From Arsenophonus sp031446165 (lineage in GTDB: Bacteria; Pseudomonadota; Gammaproteobacteria; Enterobacterales; Enterobacteriaceae): a stretch of 64,000 bases of DNA. Both the position numbers and the translations under genes were made by a program. Below are positions 50,010-60,493 of the stretch, piece after piece (the first letter of the stretch is position 1; each line of letters begins with the position of its first letter). The notes under the pieces are model-generated. The model was not told the DNA's origin and made no database searches. It saw only the letters and a program-made list of their open reading frames with translations. The stretch is taken from the NCBI GenBank assembly GCA_031446165.1, contig CP132905.1:62001-126000 (forward strand), given 5' to 3'.

Positions 50010-51069
50010 GAAGTGGTTTAAAACCTTCTTTCATCCAAGCAATTAACAAATTATTGGATATAACTAAAACGACTGGTCCAATAAAAAGTCCAATTAAACC
50101 AAATGATAAAATACCACCAATAACACCAATTAACATTAGTATCATAGATGAACCGCCTTCTATTTTTATTAATATGGGTCGTAGGATTCCATCTATGATT
50201 GAGAGTACGACACTTAATATAATCATGGTAATACCCCAACTAGTATTACCTAAATGAAATAACCATATTATTGATGGTATCATAATAACTAATGGTCCAA
50301 TTTGTGCTACACAACATACAAAAATAAGAATAGATAATACAGAAGTATAAGGTATTGCAGCTAAAAATAAAGCGATGCCACTAATAATTGCTTCTATTAA
50401 TGCTATAGTAATTACACCTAATGCTACAGCTCGAATAGATTTTTCGGCAAGTTGAATGGTTTTTTCACCTTGTATTCCAGCAAGTTTAAAAGCTAAATGA
50501 CGTATATTTAATATAATATCATCGCCTTTTAAATAGAATAATCCGCTAAAAAGTAACATAACTATTAAATGACATACAAAACGTCCAATATTAATTACTT
50601 GTGCTACAAACCAAATGATAGTTTCTCCAATATATGGTTGTAATTTTCCTATTAATAAGTTTCCTCCATTGATTACTAATGTATGCCAAACATGATATAG
50701 TTTATGACCTATTAATGGTATGGTTTCTAACCAAAAAAAATGTGGTAATTGAATATTTTTGGGGGATTTTGCCCATTCAATTAATGGCCCACTATTTTGT
50801 AAAATACTGCCAATTAATATCCCTAAAGGAATTACAAATAGCAAAATAATTAATAATATCATTATGATACTTGCTAACCATTTGTTATATTTTGTTTTTA
50901 AACTGAGTTTTACAAATAATGGCCAAGTCGTAATTACAACCATAACTGCCCATAAAAAACCTAATATAAAAGGTTTTAATATAAAAAAACATGCAGTTAT
51001 CATTAATACGATAGCTATTATATTAAAAATAAATTTTGGCAGATCATTATAAAATGAGATTTGTTTCAT
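50005..51069 (-). CDS. ydiK: AI-2E family transporter YdiK
   Basis: Polytopic inner-membrane protein of the PerM/AI-2E transporter family, function not established for YdiK. The 354 residues hold about seven to eight hydrophobic segments, with the family pieces KPFILGFLWAVMVVITTWP at the N-terminus, IRAVALGVITIALIEAI in the middle and GGILSFGLIGLFIGPVVL near the end. An AAAGGT site precedes the ATG at 51069. The C-terminal tail is shorter than in E. coli (370). It lies near the suf operon as in E. coli. Confidence 0.92.
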   Translation of the reverse strand: MKQISFYNDLPKFIFNIIAIVLMITACFFILKPFILGFLWAVMVVITTWPLFVKLSLKTKYNKWLASIIMILLIILLFVIPLGILIGSILQNSGPLIEWAKSPKNIQLPHFFWLETIPLIGHKLYHVWHTLVINGGNLLIGKLQPYIGETIIWFVAQVINIGRFVCHLIVMLLFSGLFYLKGDDIILNIRHLAFKLAGIQGEKTIQLAEKSIRAVALGVITIALIEAIISGIALFLAAIPYTSVLSILIFVCCVAQIGPLVIMIPSIIWLFHLGNTSWGITMIILSVVLSIIDGILRPILIKIEGGSSMILMLIGVIGGILSFGLIGLFIGPVVLVISNNLLIAWMKEGFKPLP

Positions 51070-52458
51070 ATAGACCTTTAATATGGAGGTTATTTTTTGG
51101 TATTACAAATTCTTTTTTGATAATTAATGGTTTTTTATAAAGAATATTCTTATTATCAAGATATTTATCATTGGTAAGGTTTTTATGATAAGTTTTATTT
51201 ACTCATGTAATGATTATATATAGAATATATAATTGATTCAAATAATAAAAATTATTGCAGTTACATTATGCAATAATATTTCTTAAACAAGATTAATATA
51301 AGTATTTATTATAAATAATTAATAATTAATTTTTATTGTAGATAAAAATGATTGTGATTTCATGTTTTTATTATTTCAAAGAAATAATATTATGTAATAT
51401 TTATGATATATATTTTTTTATTTTTACAATATAGTAATCGTTAATTAAGAATCATATAACATTTATAAATATACTATTTTTTTATCCTATAAAGGATTAA
51501 AATTTTTTAAATTAAAAATATTGTGCATATATTCTTTTTAAGACCAATATAATATTTTTTAAAAAAAAACAAAATTATAACAATTTTGATTATTATATTT
51601 TTAATATTTTATTAATTAATATTAATAAAATTAATGTTAATTATGAAAATAATATTCATTTAAAAGATTAAAATATTTATGTTATATATTTTTTGTTTTT
51701 TATAATTTGCTAAACAATAATAATTAGCTGCAATTATATTTTTGTTTAATTGAAAAACATCATATATCTATGTATTTTTATATAACTTGTTTATTTTACA
51801 TCTTTAAAATATAAATTAAAAAAATACGTATTAAATAATTCGTAAAATTATAAAAACTATAATTTTTTTAAAGATATTTAAAATATTAGTTTTTTAAATG
51901 TTAATTATTTTATTTATTTTTTTTTAATTTCTAAGTTTATTCAAAAATGACATCATGAAGAATGATTCTTTTTTTATGTTTTTTTAGTTTTTGAATTCAT
52001 TTTTTATTACTTTTATTGGAAACTATATGAATTAAAAAATATTATAAGGATATTTGTAAGTAAAAACTTATATCTGAGTTTTTAGGACATCATATAATAA
52101 AGAAAAATATTTATAAAATATATCATTAAAGATATTTTTTTTGAAAAAAGAATTTTGTATTATTTATGACTAAATTTTTATGGTATATTAGCTTATCATT
52201 TTTTTTTAGTATTTTTTTATGTAATATAAAAAACAAAAAACTTGTTATGATAGTAAATTCATATTATTAAAATAGAAAAAAATATTTTAAATAATTATAC
52301 TAAGTTATATTAAATATTTTATAATTTTTGAATAAAATAAAAAAGTGATTGGTAACATATAAATGTTATAAAAAATAAAAATATAAGTCATTTATTTTTT
52401 TATAGTGATAGAAAGGTGATAGATCGTAAAATTCTTAATTCGTAGAGGTTTTAAAATA
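51070..52458. other. Spacer upstream of sufA
   Basis: 1.4 kb between divergent ydiK and sufA with no gene remnant recognised. It must contain the suf promoter; no convincing Fur or IscR site could be picked out by eye. Confidence 0.55.
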
Positions 52459-52824
52459 ATGATTGATCATATTGATTTTTTATGTAATAAAAAAAAATGG
52501 CATGGAGTAACTATAACTGAAAAGGCTGCTTCTCAAATTCGTAAATTAATGAAAGAAAATCAGGATAGTCAAGGATTATTGATTAATATTAAAAAATCAG
52601 GATGTGCAGGATTAACTTATGCGATTACATTGATAAATAGTCCAACTAAGGAATATTTGTTATTTGAAAATAATGGTGCTAAAGTTTTTGTTTCTTTGAA
52701 AGTAATACCATTTATTGATGGTACTGAAATTGATTATGTTTATGAAGGGCTTAATCAAGCATTTAAGTTTAATAATCCTAAGGCTCAACATGCTTGTGGG
52801 TGTGGTGCAAGTTTTGCTGTTTAA
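52459..52824 (+). CDS. sufA: Fe-S cluster assembly A-type carrier SufA
   Basis: Receives clusters from the SufBC scaffold and hands them to targets. The 121 residues include the three ligand cysteines in KKSGCAGLTY and ACGCGASF, matching E. coli SufA (122). A GAGG site precedes the ATG at 52459. First gene of a sufA-B-C-S-E cluster; 31 bases before sufB. It overlaps in role with ErpA at 21 kb. Confidence 0.94.
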   Translation: MIDHIDFLCNKKKWHGVTITEKAASQIRKLMKENQDSQGLLINIKKSGCAGLTYAITLINSPTKEYLLFENNGAKVFVSLKVIPFIDGTEIDYVYEGLNQAFKFNNPKAQHACGCGASFAV

Positions 52825-52855
52825 AAAAAAGCAATAAATTAAAGTGAATTAAATT

Positions 52856-54301
52856 ATGTCACAGCGTAATCTAGAAGATGATAGTGATCTTAAAATATGG
52901 ATAAAAAAAAATCATTATAAAGAAGGATTTTCTACTAAAATAAAAACAGATAAATTAGATGTTGGTATTAATAAAAATGTTATCTATGCAATTTCTCATA
53001 AACGTAATGAACCAGACTGGATGTTACAGTTTCGTTTAGAAGCTTATAAATATTGGGTAAATATGAAAGAACCTCATTGGTTAAATGCTTATTATCCAAA
53101 TTTGAATTATCAAGAATATTCTTATTATTCTGCACCGAAATGTAATGATTGTAAAAATAATTATTTAACTGAAGAAGTTGAAGATACTTTTAATAAATTG
53201 GGTGTTCCAGTACGTGAAGGCAACTCTATTGCAGTAGATGCAATTTTTGATTCTGTTTCCGTTTCAACAACTTATCGTAATAAATTAAAAAAATATGGGA
53301 TAATTTTCTGTTCATTCAGTGAAGCAATACAACAATATCCTGATTTGGTAAAACAATATATTGGTAGTGTTGTGTCGAATAAAGATAATTTTTTTGCTTC
53401 ATTAAATGCTGCTGTTGCTTCTGATGGAACATTCGTTTATGTGCCACAAGGTGTACGATGTCCTATAGAATTATCGACCTATTTTCGAATTAATGAAGAA
53501 AACACAGGCCAGTTTGAGCGCACTATTTTAATTGCTGATAAGGGCAGTTTTGTTAGTTATATTGAAGGCTGTTCGGCTCCTGCCAGAGATAATTATCAAT
53601 TACATGCTGCAGTTGTTGAAGTTATTTTACATCAAGATGCTCAAGTTAAATATTCTACTGTACAAAATTGGTTTTCTGGTGACACGAATAAAACTGCTGG
53701 AATTTTAAATTTTGTTACAAAACGTGCTTTATGTAAAGGCAGTAATTCTAAAATGTCTTGGACGCAATCTGAAACAGGATCAGCTATTACTTGGAAATAT
53801 CCTAGTGTGATTTTACAAGGAGATAATTCGGTTGGTGAATTTTTTTCTGTTGCATTAACAAATGGTATACAACAAGCAGATACCGGAACAAAAATGATTC
53901 ATATTGGTAAAAACACTAGTTCTACCATCATTTCTAAAGGAATTTCATCTGGTCGGAGTCAAAATAGTTATCGTGGTTTAGTTAAAATCTTGCCAAGTGC
54001 AGAAAATGCTAGAAATTATACTAGATGTGATTCTATGTTAATTGGAAACGAATGCGGTGCACATACATTTCCTTATATAGAGGTTAAAAATCATAATGCA
54101 AAATTGGAGCATGAAGCTACTACATCTCGTATTGGTGAAGAGCAACTTTTTTATTGCTTACAACGTGGTATTAGTGAGGAAAATGCAATTTCTATGATCG
54201 TCAATGGTTTTTGTAAGGATGTTTTTTCTAAATTACCATTAGAATTTGCTGTTGAAGCACAAAAATTATTAGCAATTAGTTTAGAAAAGAGTATTGGTTA
54301 A
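52856..54301 (+). CDS. sufB: Fe-S cluster scaffold protein SufB
   Basis: Core scaffold on which Fe-S clusters are built, normally as SufBC2D. At 481 residues it is a little shorter than E. coli (495), with the difference near the N-terminus. The beta-helix domain is intact, including the Cys of YTRCDSMLIG and the EHEATTSRIGEEQLFYCLQRG C-terminal region that contacts SufC and SufD. Because sufD is missing here, this SufB may have to work as a homodimer. Confidence 0.95.
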   Translation: MSQRNLEDDSDLKIWIKKNHYKEGFSTKIKTDKLDVGINKNVIYAISHKRNEPDWMLQFRLEAYKYWVNMKEPHWLNAYYPNLNYQEYSYYSAPKCNDCKNNYLTEEVEDTFNKLGVPVREGNSIAVDAIFDSVSVSTTYRNKLKKYGIIFCSFSEAIQQYPDLVKQYIGSVVSNKDNFFASLNAAVASDGTFVYVPQGVRCPIELSTYFRINEENTGQFERTILIADKGSFVSYIEGCSAPARDNYQLHAAVVEVILHQDAQVKYSTVQNWFSGDTNKTAGILNFVTKRALCKGSNSKMSWTQSETGSAITWKYPSVILQGDNSVGEFFSVALTNGIQQADTGTKMIHIGKNTSSTIISKGISSGRSQNSYRGLVKILPSAENARNYTRCDSMLIGNECGAHTFPYIEVKNHNAKLEHEATTSRIGEEQLFYCLQRGISEENAISMIVNGFCKDVFSKLPLEFAVEAQKLLAISLEKSIG

Positions 54302-54342
54302 TGATTTCTATAAAAATATTAGTTTCTTTTAAGGATTAAGTA

Positions 54343-55089
54343 ATGTTGAGTATTAAAAATTTGCATGTTAGTGTTCAAGGTACAACTATTCTTAAAGAAA
54401 TAAATCTAGAAGTAAAAGCAGGTGAAATACATGCTTTGATGGGACCAAATGGATCAGGAAAAAGTACATTGTCTTCAGTTTTAGCAGGGCGTGATGAATA
54501 TGCCATAAAACATGGTGCAATTATTTTTAAAAATAAAAATTTACTTGAATTATCTCCTGAAGAACGTGCTGGGGAAGGTCTATTTGTAGCATTTCAGTAT
54601 CCAGTGGAAATTCCTGGTGTTACCAATCAGTTATTTTTACAGACGGCTCTGAACGCAATAAGAAAATATCGCAAACAAGAATTGTTAGATAGATGTGAGT
54701 TTCAGGATTTTATTGAAAATAAAATGCAGATTCTTAATATGACTCAAGATTTGTTAAATAGATCAGTAAATGTGGGTTTTTCTGGTGGTGAAAAAAAAAG
54801 AAATGACATTTTACAAATGTTTCTTTTAGAACCTGTATTATGCATTTTAGATGAAACTGATTCAGGTCTTGATATTGATGCATTAAAAGTAGTGGCAAAT
54901 GGAGTGAATATGTTACGTACATTAGATCGTGCTTTTATAATTATTACTCATTATCAACGTATTTTAGATTATGTAAAGCCTGATTTTGTGCACGTATTAT
55001 ATCAAGGTAATATTATTAAATCTGGTGATTTTAAATTAGCAAAAAAATTGGAATCAAAAGGTTATGGGTGGCTTATTGATAATATGTAA
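54343..55089 (+). CDS. sufC: Fe-S assembly ATPase SufC
   Basis: ABC-type ATPase that drives conformational change of the SufB scaffold. The 248 residues match E. coli in length: Walker A GPNGSGKST near 33-41, signature FSGGEKKRN and Walker B CILDETDSGLDIDAL. It lies 41 bases after sufB. In E. coli sufD follows within a few bases; here a 685-base empty stretch follows instead. Confidence 0.96.
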   Translation: MLSIKNLHVSVQGTTILKEINLEVKAGEIHALMGPNGSGKSTLSSVLAGRDEYAIKHGAIIFKNKNLLELSPEERAGEGLFVAFQYPVEIPGVTNQLFLQTALNAIRKYRKQELLDRCEFQDFIENKMQILNMTQDLLNRSVNVGFSGGEKKRNDILQMFLLEPVLCILDETDSGLDIDALKVVANGVNMLRTLDRAFIIITHYQRILDYVKPDFVHVLYQGNIIKSGDFKLAKKLESKGYGWLIDNM

Positions 55090-55774
55090 CCATGATACAT
55101 TTCATACACCAATCAAATTTTTTAAAAAAAATTAATACATTTTATTTAATGCCATTAACAATATTGCAGTATATTTTTATTGTTTAATGATTATTTTAGA
55201 GCATATATGGTACTTATAAACAATATTTTTTTACTATATTAAATATATTTTTTTTAAAGAATAAGAAATTGTAATGAATTATCAGTAATGTGATTTTTAT
55301 TAAAAAACAAGTTTGAACATTTTTATCAATACACTTATCATGTATCATATAAAAATTTTTGTTTGTATTAGTTTTATAAATTATATTTTTATTACTTTTA
55401 TTGTGTTAATTACATTTGATACTTATAAAAAACAATTTTTGTGTAAAAAATATTTCTGATAAATAAAAAGGCTTAAGTGTAGTCTGAATTATTAAAAATA
55501 CAGTTTTCTAAAAATAATTATTTTTTGGCAAAATAATTATTCAAACTATATCAATTTATATTTTAAGAAAAATACTATATACTGAAATATAAAAAATATT
55601 TTTAAAGTATAAATCAATATATCATATATCAGTAAGATTTTTAAAGTATTGATATTCAGCATAAAAATAATATTTCAATCTTTTTTATTTATAATTAACA
55701 GATATTATTAATGTTTTTACCTCTAAAAATACATATCATGCGTATTATTACTTAAGTTTTTTCAGGAATTTAAT
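55090..55774. other. Gap at the sufD position
   Basis: 685 bases between sufC and sufS, too short for sufD (about 1.27 kb). A short frame starting with ATG at 55093 does not resemble SufD. No SufD segment was recognised in any frame, so the gene is deleted or beyond recognition. Confidence 0.7.
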
Positions 55775-57034
55775 ATGGCATTTTCAGTAGAATCTATTCG
55801 TAAAGATTTTCCTATGTTAGAAAAAATTATAAATGGTAAAAAAATAGTTTATTTAGATAGTGCTGCTAGTGCGCAAAAACCTATTCAAGTAATAGAAAAA
55901 GAACACAACTTTTTTTCTAACCATTATGCTGCTGTACATCGCGGTATCCATACTTTGAGTGCTGATGCAACAGTTATGGTGGAAAATATTCGCAAAGAAG
56001 TAGCTAATTTTATTAATGCATCTGCTGTTGAGGAAATTGTTTTTACAAAAGGAACAACTGAAGGCATAAATTTAGTTGCTAATAGTTATGGACATACTTT
56101 TATTAAATCAGGTGATAATGTTATTCTTACGCAAATGGAACACCATTCTAATATTGTTCCATGGTATTTGCTTGCAATGAAAATTGGTTTTAGTATTCGA
56201 GTATTACCTATAAATAAAAATGGTAAATTAATTTTTAAAAAATTAGAAGAATTAATTGATAGTCGTACAAAGTTCTTATCTTTTACACATATGTCGAATA
56301 TTTTAGGTACTTTAAATCCAGTAAAGGATATTATTCATTATGCAAGAAAATGTGCACAAAAAAAAACAGCAAAACTATCAATTTTAATTGATGGTGCACA
56401 AGGAATTATTCATAATATTGTTAATGTACAAGAATTAGATTGTGATTTTTACGTTTTTTCAGCGCATAAATTATATGGACCGACTGGTATTGGAATTTTA
56501 TATGGAAAAAAGTCGTTATTAAACAATTTACCACCTTGGGAAGGTGGTGGTGCTATGGTTGATACTGTGAGTATGGACTTAAAAGTATCACCAACATTTA
56601 TTAATGTTACTTATGAAAAAATACCATGGCGTTTTGAAGCTGGAACGCCTAATATTGTTGGTATCATAGGTTTAGGTGAAGCCTTACGTTATATTAATAA
56701 AATTGGTTATCAAGAAATATATAAGCATGAAAGTGAATTAATGCAATATACAATTTTTTCTTTAAAAAAAGTGCATTCTTTACATATATATGGTTCTGAT
56801 CAACGCCAGGGAGTTGTTGCTTTTAATTTAGGCAATCATCATGCTTATGATGTAGGAATTCTTTTAGATAATTACGCTATAGCAATACGAACAGGTCATC
56901 ATTGTGCATTGCCATTGATGAATTTTTATAAAGTTCCTGCAATGTGTCGGGTTTCCTTAGCTGTTTATACAACAAAAGAAGAAATTGATTTTTTAGTAGA
57001 AATTTTAAAACATATTGAAAAATTATTAAACTAA
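55775..57034 (+). CDS. sufS: Cysteine desulfurase SufS
   Basis: PLP enzyme that takes sulfur from cysteine and passes it to SufE. The 419 residues include the PLP lysine in FSAHKLYGPTG, the persulfide Cys in RTGHHCALPLM and the N-terminal YLDSAASAQKP. It is about 13 residues longer than E. coli SufS, largely from an insertion around CAQKKTAKLS. Followed 30 bases later by its partner sufE. Confidence 0.95.
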   Translation: MAFSVESIRKDFPMLEKIINGKKIVYLDSAASAQKPIQVIEKEHNFFSNHYAAVHRGIHTLSADATVMVENIRKEVANFINASAVEEIVFTKGTTEGINLVANSYGHTFIKSGDNVILTQMEHHSNIVPWYLLAMKIGFSIRVLPINKNGKLIFKKLEELIDSRTKFLSFTHMSNILGTLNPVKDIIHYARKCAQKKTAKLSILIDGAQGIIHNIVNVQELDCDFYVFSAHKLYGPTGIGILYGKKSLLNNLPPWEGGGAMVDTVSMDLKVSPTFINVTYEKIPWRFEAGTPNIVGIIGLGEALRYINKIGYQEIYKHESELMQYTIFSLKKVHSLHIYGSDQRQGVVAFNLGNHHAYDVGILLDNYAIAIRTGHHCALPLMNFYKVPAMCRVSLAVYTTKEEIDFLVEILKHIEKLLN

Positions 57035-57064
57035 TTCATATATTAGAGAATATATAAGAGTACA

Positions 57065-57496
57065 ATGATGTCCAGTTTACCTGATCAAAATAAATTGTTA
57101 TATAATTTTTTGCGATGTAAGAATTGGGAAGAGCGTTATCTTTATTTAATTGAATTAGGAGAAAGATTATTACCTTTAACTGATGAACAAAAAAAACCTA
57201 ATAATAAAATTACAGGTTGTCAAAGTCAGGTATGGATTGTTATGAACGTTGATATTAATGGTAAAATTCAGTTTTTAGGTGATAGTGATGCAGCTATTGT
57301 TAAAGGTTTAATTGCACTTGTAATAATTATTTTTCAAAATAAAACTGGACAAGAAATTTTAAATATAAATACTAAAAATTTTTTTAGAAAATTATCATTA
57401 GAACAACATTTAACACCATCACGTAGTCAAGGGTTATATGCTATTATTAAAACTATTCTTCGAAGAACTCAGAAAATTGTCAAATCAAGATATTAA
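57065..57496 (+). CDS. sufE: Sulfur acceptor protein SufE
   Basis: Accepts persulfide sulfur from SufS and stimulates it. The 143 residues (E. coli 138) carry the acceptor Cys in KITGCQSQVWIV and the LTPSRSQGLYAI C-terminal motif. It ends the suf cluster and is followed by ldtE, the E. coli order. Confidence 0.95.
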   Translation: MMSSLPDQNKLLYNFLRCKNWEERYLYLIELGERLLPLTDEQKKPNNKITGCQSQVWIVMNVDINGKIQFLGDSDAAIVKGLIALVIIIFQNKTGQEILNINTKNFFRKLSLEQHLTPSRSQGLYAIIKTILRRTQKIVKSRY

Positions 57497-57564
57497 ATAT
57501 TTGAAATAATTTATATTAAAAAGTTATAAAAAGTATATTTTAATGTATTTTTTTGAGGATACAT

Positions 57565-58485
57565 ATGAAAAAAAAATTATTTCTTATAGGTTTATGGATT
57601 TTACATAGTTTTATGGTAAATCTTCGTGCTACTGAATATTTTTTGCCATCTACAACTACATATTTAATTGGTGAAAATATTAGTTATACCATTCCCAGTG
57701 ATGGTCGAACATTGGAAGCGATTGCAACTGAATTTCATATAGGCATGCTTGCTATGTTACAAGCTAATCCAGGCACAGATCCTTATTTACCAAAAGCTGG
57801 AAACACATTAATTATTCCATCACAAATGTTACTTCCAGCAACTAAACATGATGGCATTGTTATTAATTTACCAGAATTAAGATTATATTATTTTCCTAAA
57901 AACATAAATAAAGTTATAGTTTATCCTATTGGTATTGGTCAATTAGGAGCACATACACCTACAATGTTAACTACTGTAAATCAATTAATCAAGAATCCTA
58001 CCTGGACCCCAACATCTGATATTCGTAAGCGGTATGCTATGGATGGTGTGATTTTACCAAATGTATTACCTCCTGGAGTTGATAATCCCATGGGGCTGTA
58101 CGCTTTACGTTTATCGTATGATAAAGGACAATATCTGATTCATGGTACTAATGCTAATTTTGGTATTGGATTACGTGTTAGTTCTGGATGTATTAGGTTG
58201 AGACCAGAGGATATAAAAAAATTATTTCATTCCATCTCTTTAGGAACTCGTGTACAAGTAATTGATGAACCTATTAAATATCATAAAGAATCTGATGGTA
58301 GTTATTATATAGAAGTGCATCAACCATTATCAAAAACAGAGTCTGATAACCCACAAACCATGCCATTAATATATAGTGATGAGTTTAAAATTTTTTTAGA
58401 GCAAGAAGAAATTGATAAGCAATTAGTTGATGAAGCTATTGTACGACGTTCTGGGATGCCAGTAAAAGTCAATAAAAATAAATAA
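57565..58485 (+). CDS. ldtE: L,D-transpeptidase (LdtE/YnhG)
   Basis: Periplasmic enzyme forming 3-3 cross-links in peptidoglycan. The ATG at 57565 with a GAGG site is preferred over a TTG four codons earlier, giving 306 residues. A signal peptide occupies about residues 1-23, a LysM domain about 40-88 (ending NTLIIPSQ), and a YkuD domain follows with HGTNA and the catalytic C209 in VSSGCIRL. Convergent with lpp, as in E. coli. The C-terminus is shorter than in E. coli (334). Confidence 0.94.
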   Translation: MKKKLFLIGLWILHSFMVNLRATEYFLPSTTTYLIGENISYTIPSDGRTLEAIATEFHIGMLAMLQANPGTDPYLPKAGNTLIIPSQMLLPATKHDGIVINLPELRLYYFPKNINKVIVYPIGIGQLGAHTPTMLTTVNQLIKNPTWTPTSDIRKRYAMDGVILPNVLPPGVDNPMGLYALRLSYDKGQYLIHGTNANFGIGLRVSSGCIRLRPEDIKKLFHSISLGTRVQVIDEPIKYHKESDGSYYIEVHQPLSKTESDNPQTMPLIYSDEFKIFLEQEEIDKQLVDEAIVRRSGMPVKVNKNK

Positions 58486-58527
58486 ATTTAAAATCTACAG
58501 TTTTTTATAAAATGTTTTCAAATGAAT

Positions 58528-58558
58528 AATAAGGCACCTAAAATATAGGTGCCTTATT
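58528..58558. terminator. Bidirectional terminator between ldtE and lpp
   Basis: aataaggcaccta (58528-58540) and taggtgccttatt (58546-58558) form a perfect 13-bp stem with a five-base loop in the convergent gap; A-rich before and T-rich after, so it can serve both genes. Confidence 0.92.
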
Positions 58559-58594
58559 TATCAATACATACATTACATATTATAAATAATTAAA

Positions 58595-58831
58595 TTATTT
58601 TTTATATGTACGTACTTGATTGTCTAAGCGTTGATTAGCACGATCTGCTTCATCTTTAGCAGTTTGAACATCAGTGCGTAATGATTCTACATCATTAGAT
58701 AATTGATCAACTTTCCCGTTTAATGTTTGCACATCAGAGGAAAGTTTATTCATTTGATTACTACTTGAACAACCTGCTAGCAAAAAAGTAGTCAAAAAGA
58801 TAGAAGTTAGTGTAATTTTAGTACGATTCAT
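58595..58831 (-). CDS. lpp: Major outer membrane (Braun) lipoprotein
   Basis: Small trimeric coiled-coil lipoprotein tying the outer membrane to peptidoglycan. It is 78 residues, same as E. coli. The signal peptide ends in lipobox LLAGC with C21 as the lipidated residue; heptad repeats follow (LSSDVQTLNGKVDQLSNDV), and the C-terminal TYKK keeps the lysine that is linked to diaminopimelate. An AAAGGAT site precedes the ATG. Located between ldtE and pykF as in E. coli. Confidence 0.97.
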   Translation of the reverse strand: MNRTKITLTSIFLTTFLLAGCSSSNQMNKLSSDVQTLNGKVDQLSNDVESLRTDVQTAKDEADRANQRLDNQVRTYKK

Positions 58832-59080
58832 TGTATTATCCTTTAAATTTAGTTAATCTTTAAGTAGTAAAGTAAGTATGACACATTTCTATTAAAACAG
58901 AGAATATTTTTCTCTTTTTAACTTTAAATTATTAGATCTTTTTTAAAATTATCTAAAATTCTTATTTTTTCTTATAATATGATATTGGTTTAATAGTTTA
59001 AAAAAATTTTTTTGATTATTCATAATGCAGATATATAAATACATTATTTTTTATAATAAACAATGAATTTTAAAATAAGT

Positions 59081-60493
59081 TTATAAAATATGAACAGATG
59101 ATGTATTTGTTGTGCCACTTGGTACTAATGCACCCGAAACCATAACCACTATATCACCTTTTTTAGTAATATGATTTTCTAAAGCAATTTTTTTGCCAAT
59201 ATGATAAAAATCATCTGTAGAATTAATTTTTTTTACTATTTCTGGAATCACACCTTTTACTAATAATAATTGGCGAGCGGTTTTTTCATGAGTAGTTAAA
59301 GCCAGTATTGGTGCTTTAGGAAAATATTTACGTATTGATTTAGCAGATTTACCGCCATAAGTAGCTACAATAATTAATTGAGCGTTTAATTTTTCAGCTA
59401 TTTCTACTGCTCCTTGACAAATAGCTTCAGTAATTCGTATAGTTTGATTTTTGTGTTTATCATGTATACGGCTTGGCATGACTCTATCAGTACGTGCACA
59501 AATGGTGGACATAATTTTTACTGCTTCAATAGGATATTTACCTTTTGCACTCTCTGCAGAAAGCATAACTGCATCTGTACCGTCTAAAATAGCATTAGCT
59601 ACATCACCTGCTTCAGCACGTGTAGGAAGTGGATTTTTAATCATAGAATCTAACATTTGTGTAGCAGTAATGACAATTTTTCTGGAAGAGATGCATTTGT
59701 TAATCATCATTTTTTGTGCAAAAATTACTTCTTCTACAGGTATTTCTACACCAAGATCTCCTCGTGCAACCATTATACCATCAGATGCTTCTAAAATTTT
59801 ATCAAAATTATTTAATCCTTCTTGATTTTCAATTTTAGAAATTATTTGTATATTTTTACCTCCATGTTTGTTTAGGTGAGCACGAATTTTTTCTACATCA
59901 GTATGGTTACGAATGAATGAAGCGGCAATAAAATCAACATCTTGTTGACAACCAAAGATTAGATCTTGTTTATCGCGCTCTCCTAGTACTGGTAAATTAA
60001 TTGATATTCCAGGTAAATTTATGCTTTTGTTTTCACCTAAATTTCCATTGTTGAGTACTTGACATATGATGTTATTTTTATTTATGGATATGATTTTCAT
60101 AGCAATCAAACCATCATCGACTAGAATTTTATTACCTGGTTTCACTTCGTGAGGTAGATCTGTATATGTAACAGCTACTCTATTTTTATCTCCAATAACT
60201 GATGTATCAGTAGTAAAAACAAAATTTTGTCCTAATTTTAAAAACACATCATTTCCATTTTTGAGATGCATGGTACGAATTTCTGGCCCTCGAGTATCCA
60301 GCAATATCGTGGCATGTTGATTATTTTCTTTACAAACAGTACGAAAATTTTTAATTCTTCGACTATGTTCTTGATGATTCCCATGTGAAAAATTTAGTCG
60401 AACGATATTCATACCAGCATTTAATAATTGTAAAAGTTTTTTTTTAGATTCAGTTTTTGGACCAATAGTGCAAACAATTTTTGTTTTTTTCAT
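59081..60493 (-). CDS. pykF: Pyruvate kinase I
   Basis: Makes pyruvate and ATP from phosphoenolpyruvate; allosterically activated by fructose-1,6-bisphosphate in E. coli. 470 residues, the E. coli length. The N-terminal KTKIVCTIGPKT, the active-site ISKIENQEGL segment, DGIMVARGDLGVE and ATQMLDSM are intact, as is the C-terminal regulatory domain ending SGTTNTSSVHIL. Same strand as lpp, about 250 bases upstream of it. Confidence 0.97.
   Translation of the reverse strand: MKKTKIVCTIGPKTESKKKLLQLLNAGMNIVRLNFSHGNHQEHSRRIKNFRTVCKENNQHATILLDTRGPEIRTMHLKNGNDVFLKLGQNFVFTTDTSVIGDKNRVAVTYTDLPHEVKPGNKILVDDGLIAMKIISINKNNIICQVLNNGNLGENKSINLPGISINLPVLGERDKQDLIFGCQQDVDFIAASFIRNHTDVEKIRAHLNKHGGKNIQIISKIENQEGLNNFDKILEASDGIMVARGDLGVEIPVEEVIFAQKMMINKCISSRKIVITATQMLDSMIKNPLPTRAEAGDVANAILDGTDAVMLSAESAKGKYPIEAVKIMSTICARTDRVMPSRIHDKHKNQTIRITEAICQGAVEIAEKLNAQLIIVATYGGKSAKSIRKYFPKAPILALTTHEKTARQLLLVKGVIPEIVKKINSTDDFYHIGKKIALENHITKKGDIVVMVSGALVPSGTTNTSSVHIL

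Noticed and set aside
55093..55180. Possible sufD remnant just after sufC
   Set aside because: The short reading frame shows no match to SufD in any frame I could follow.
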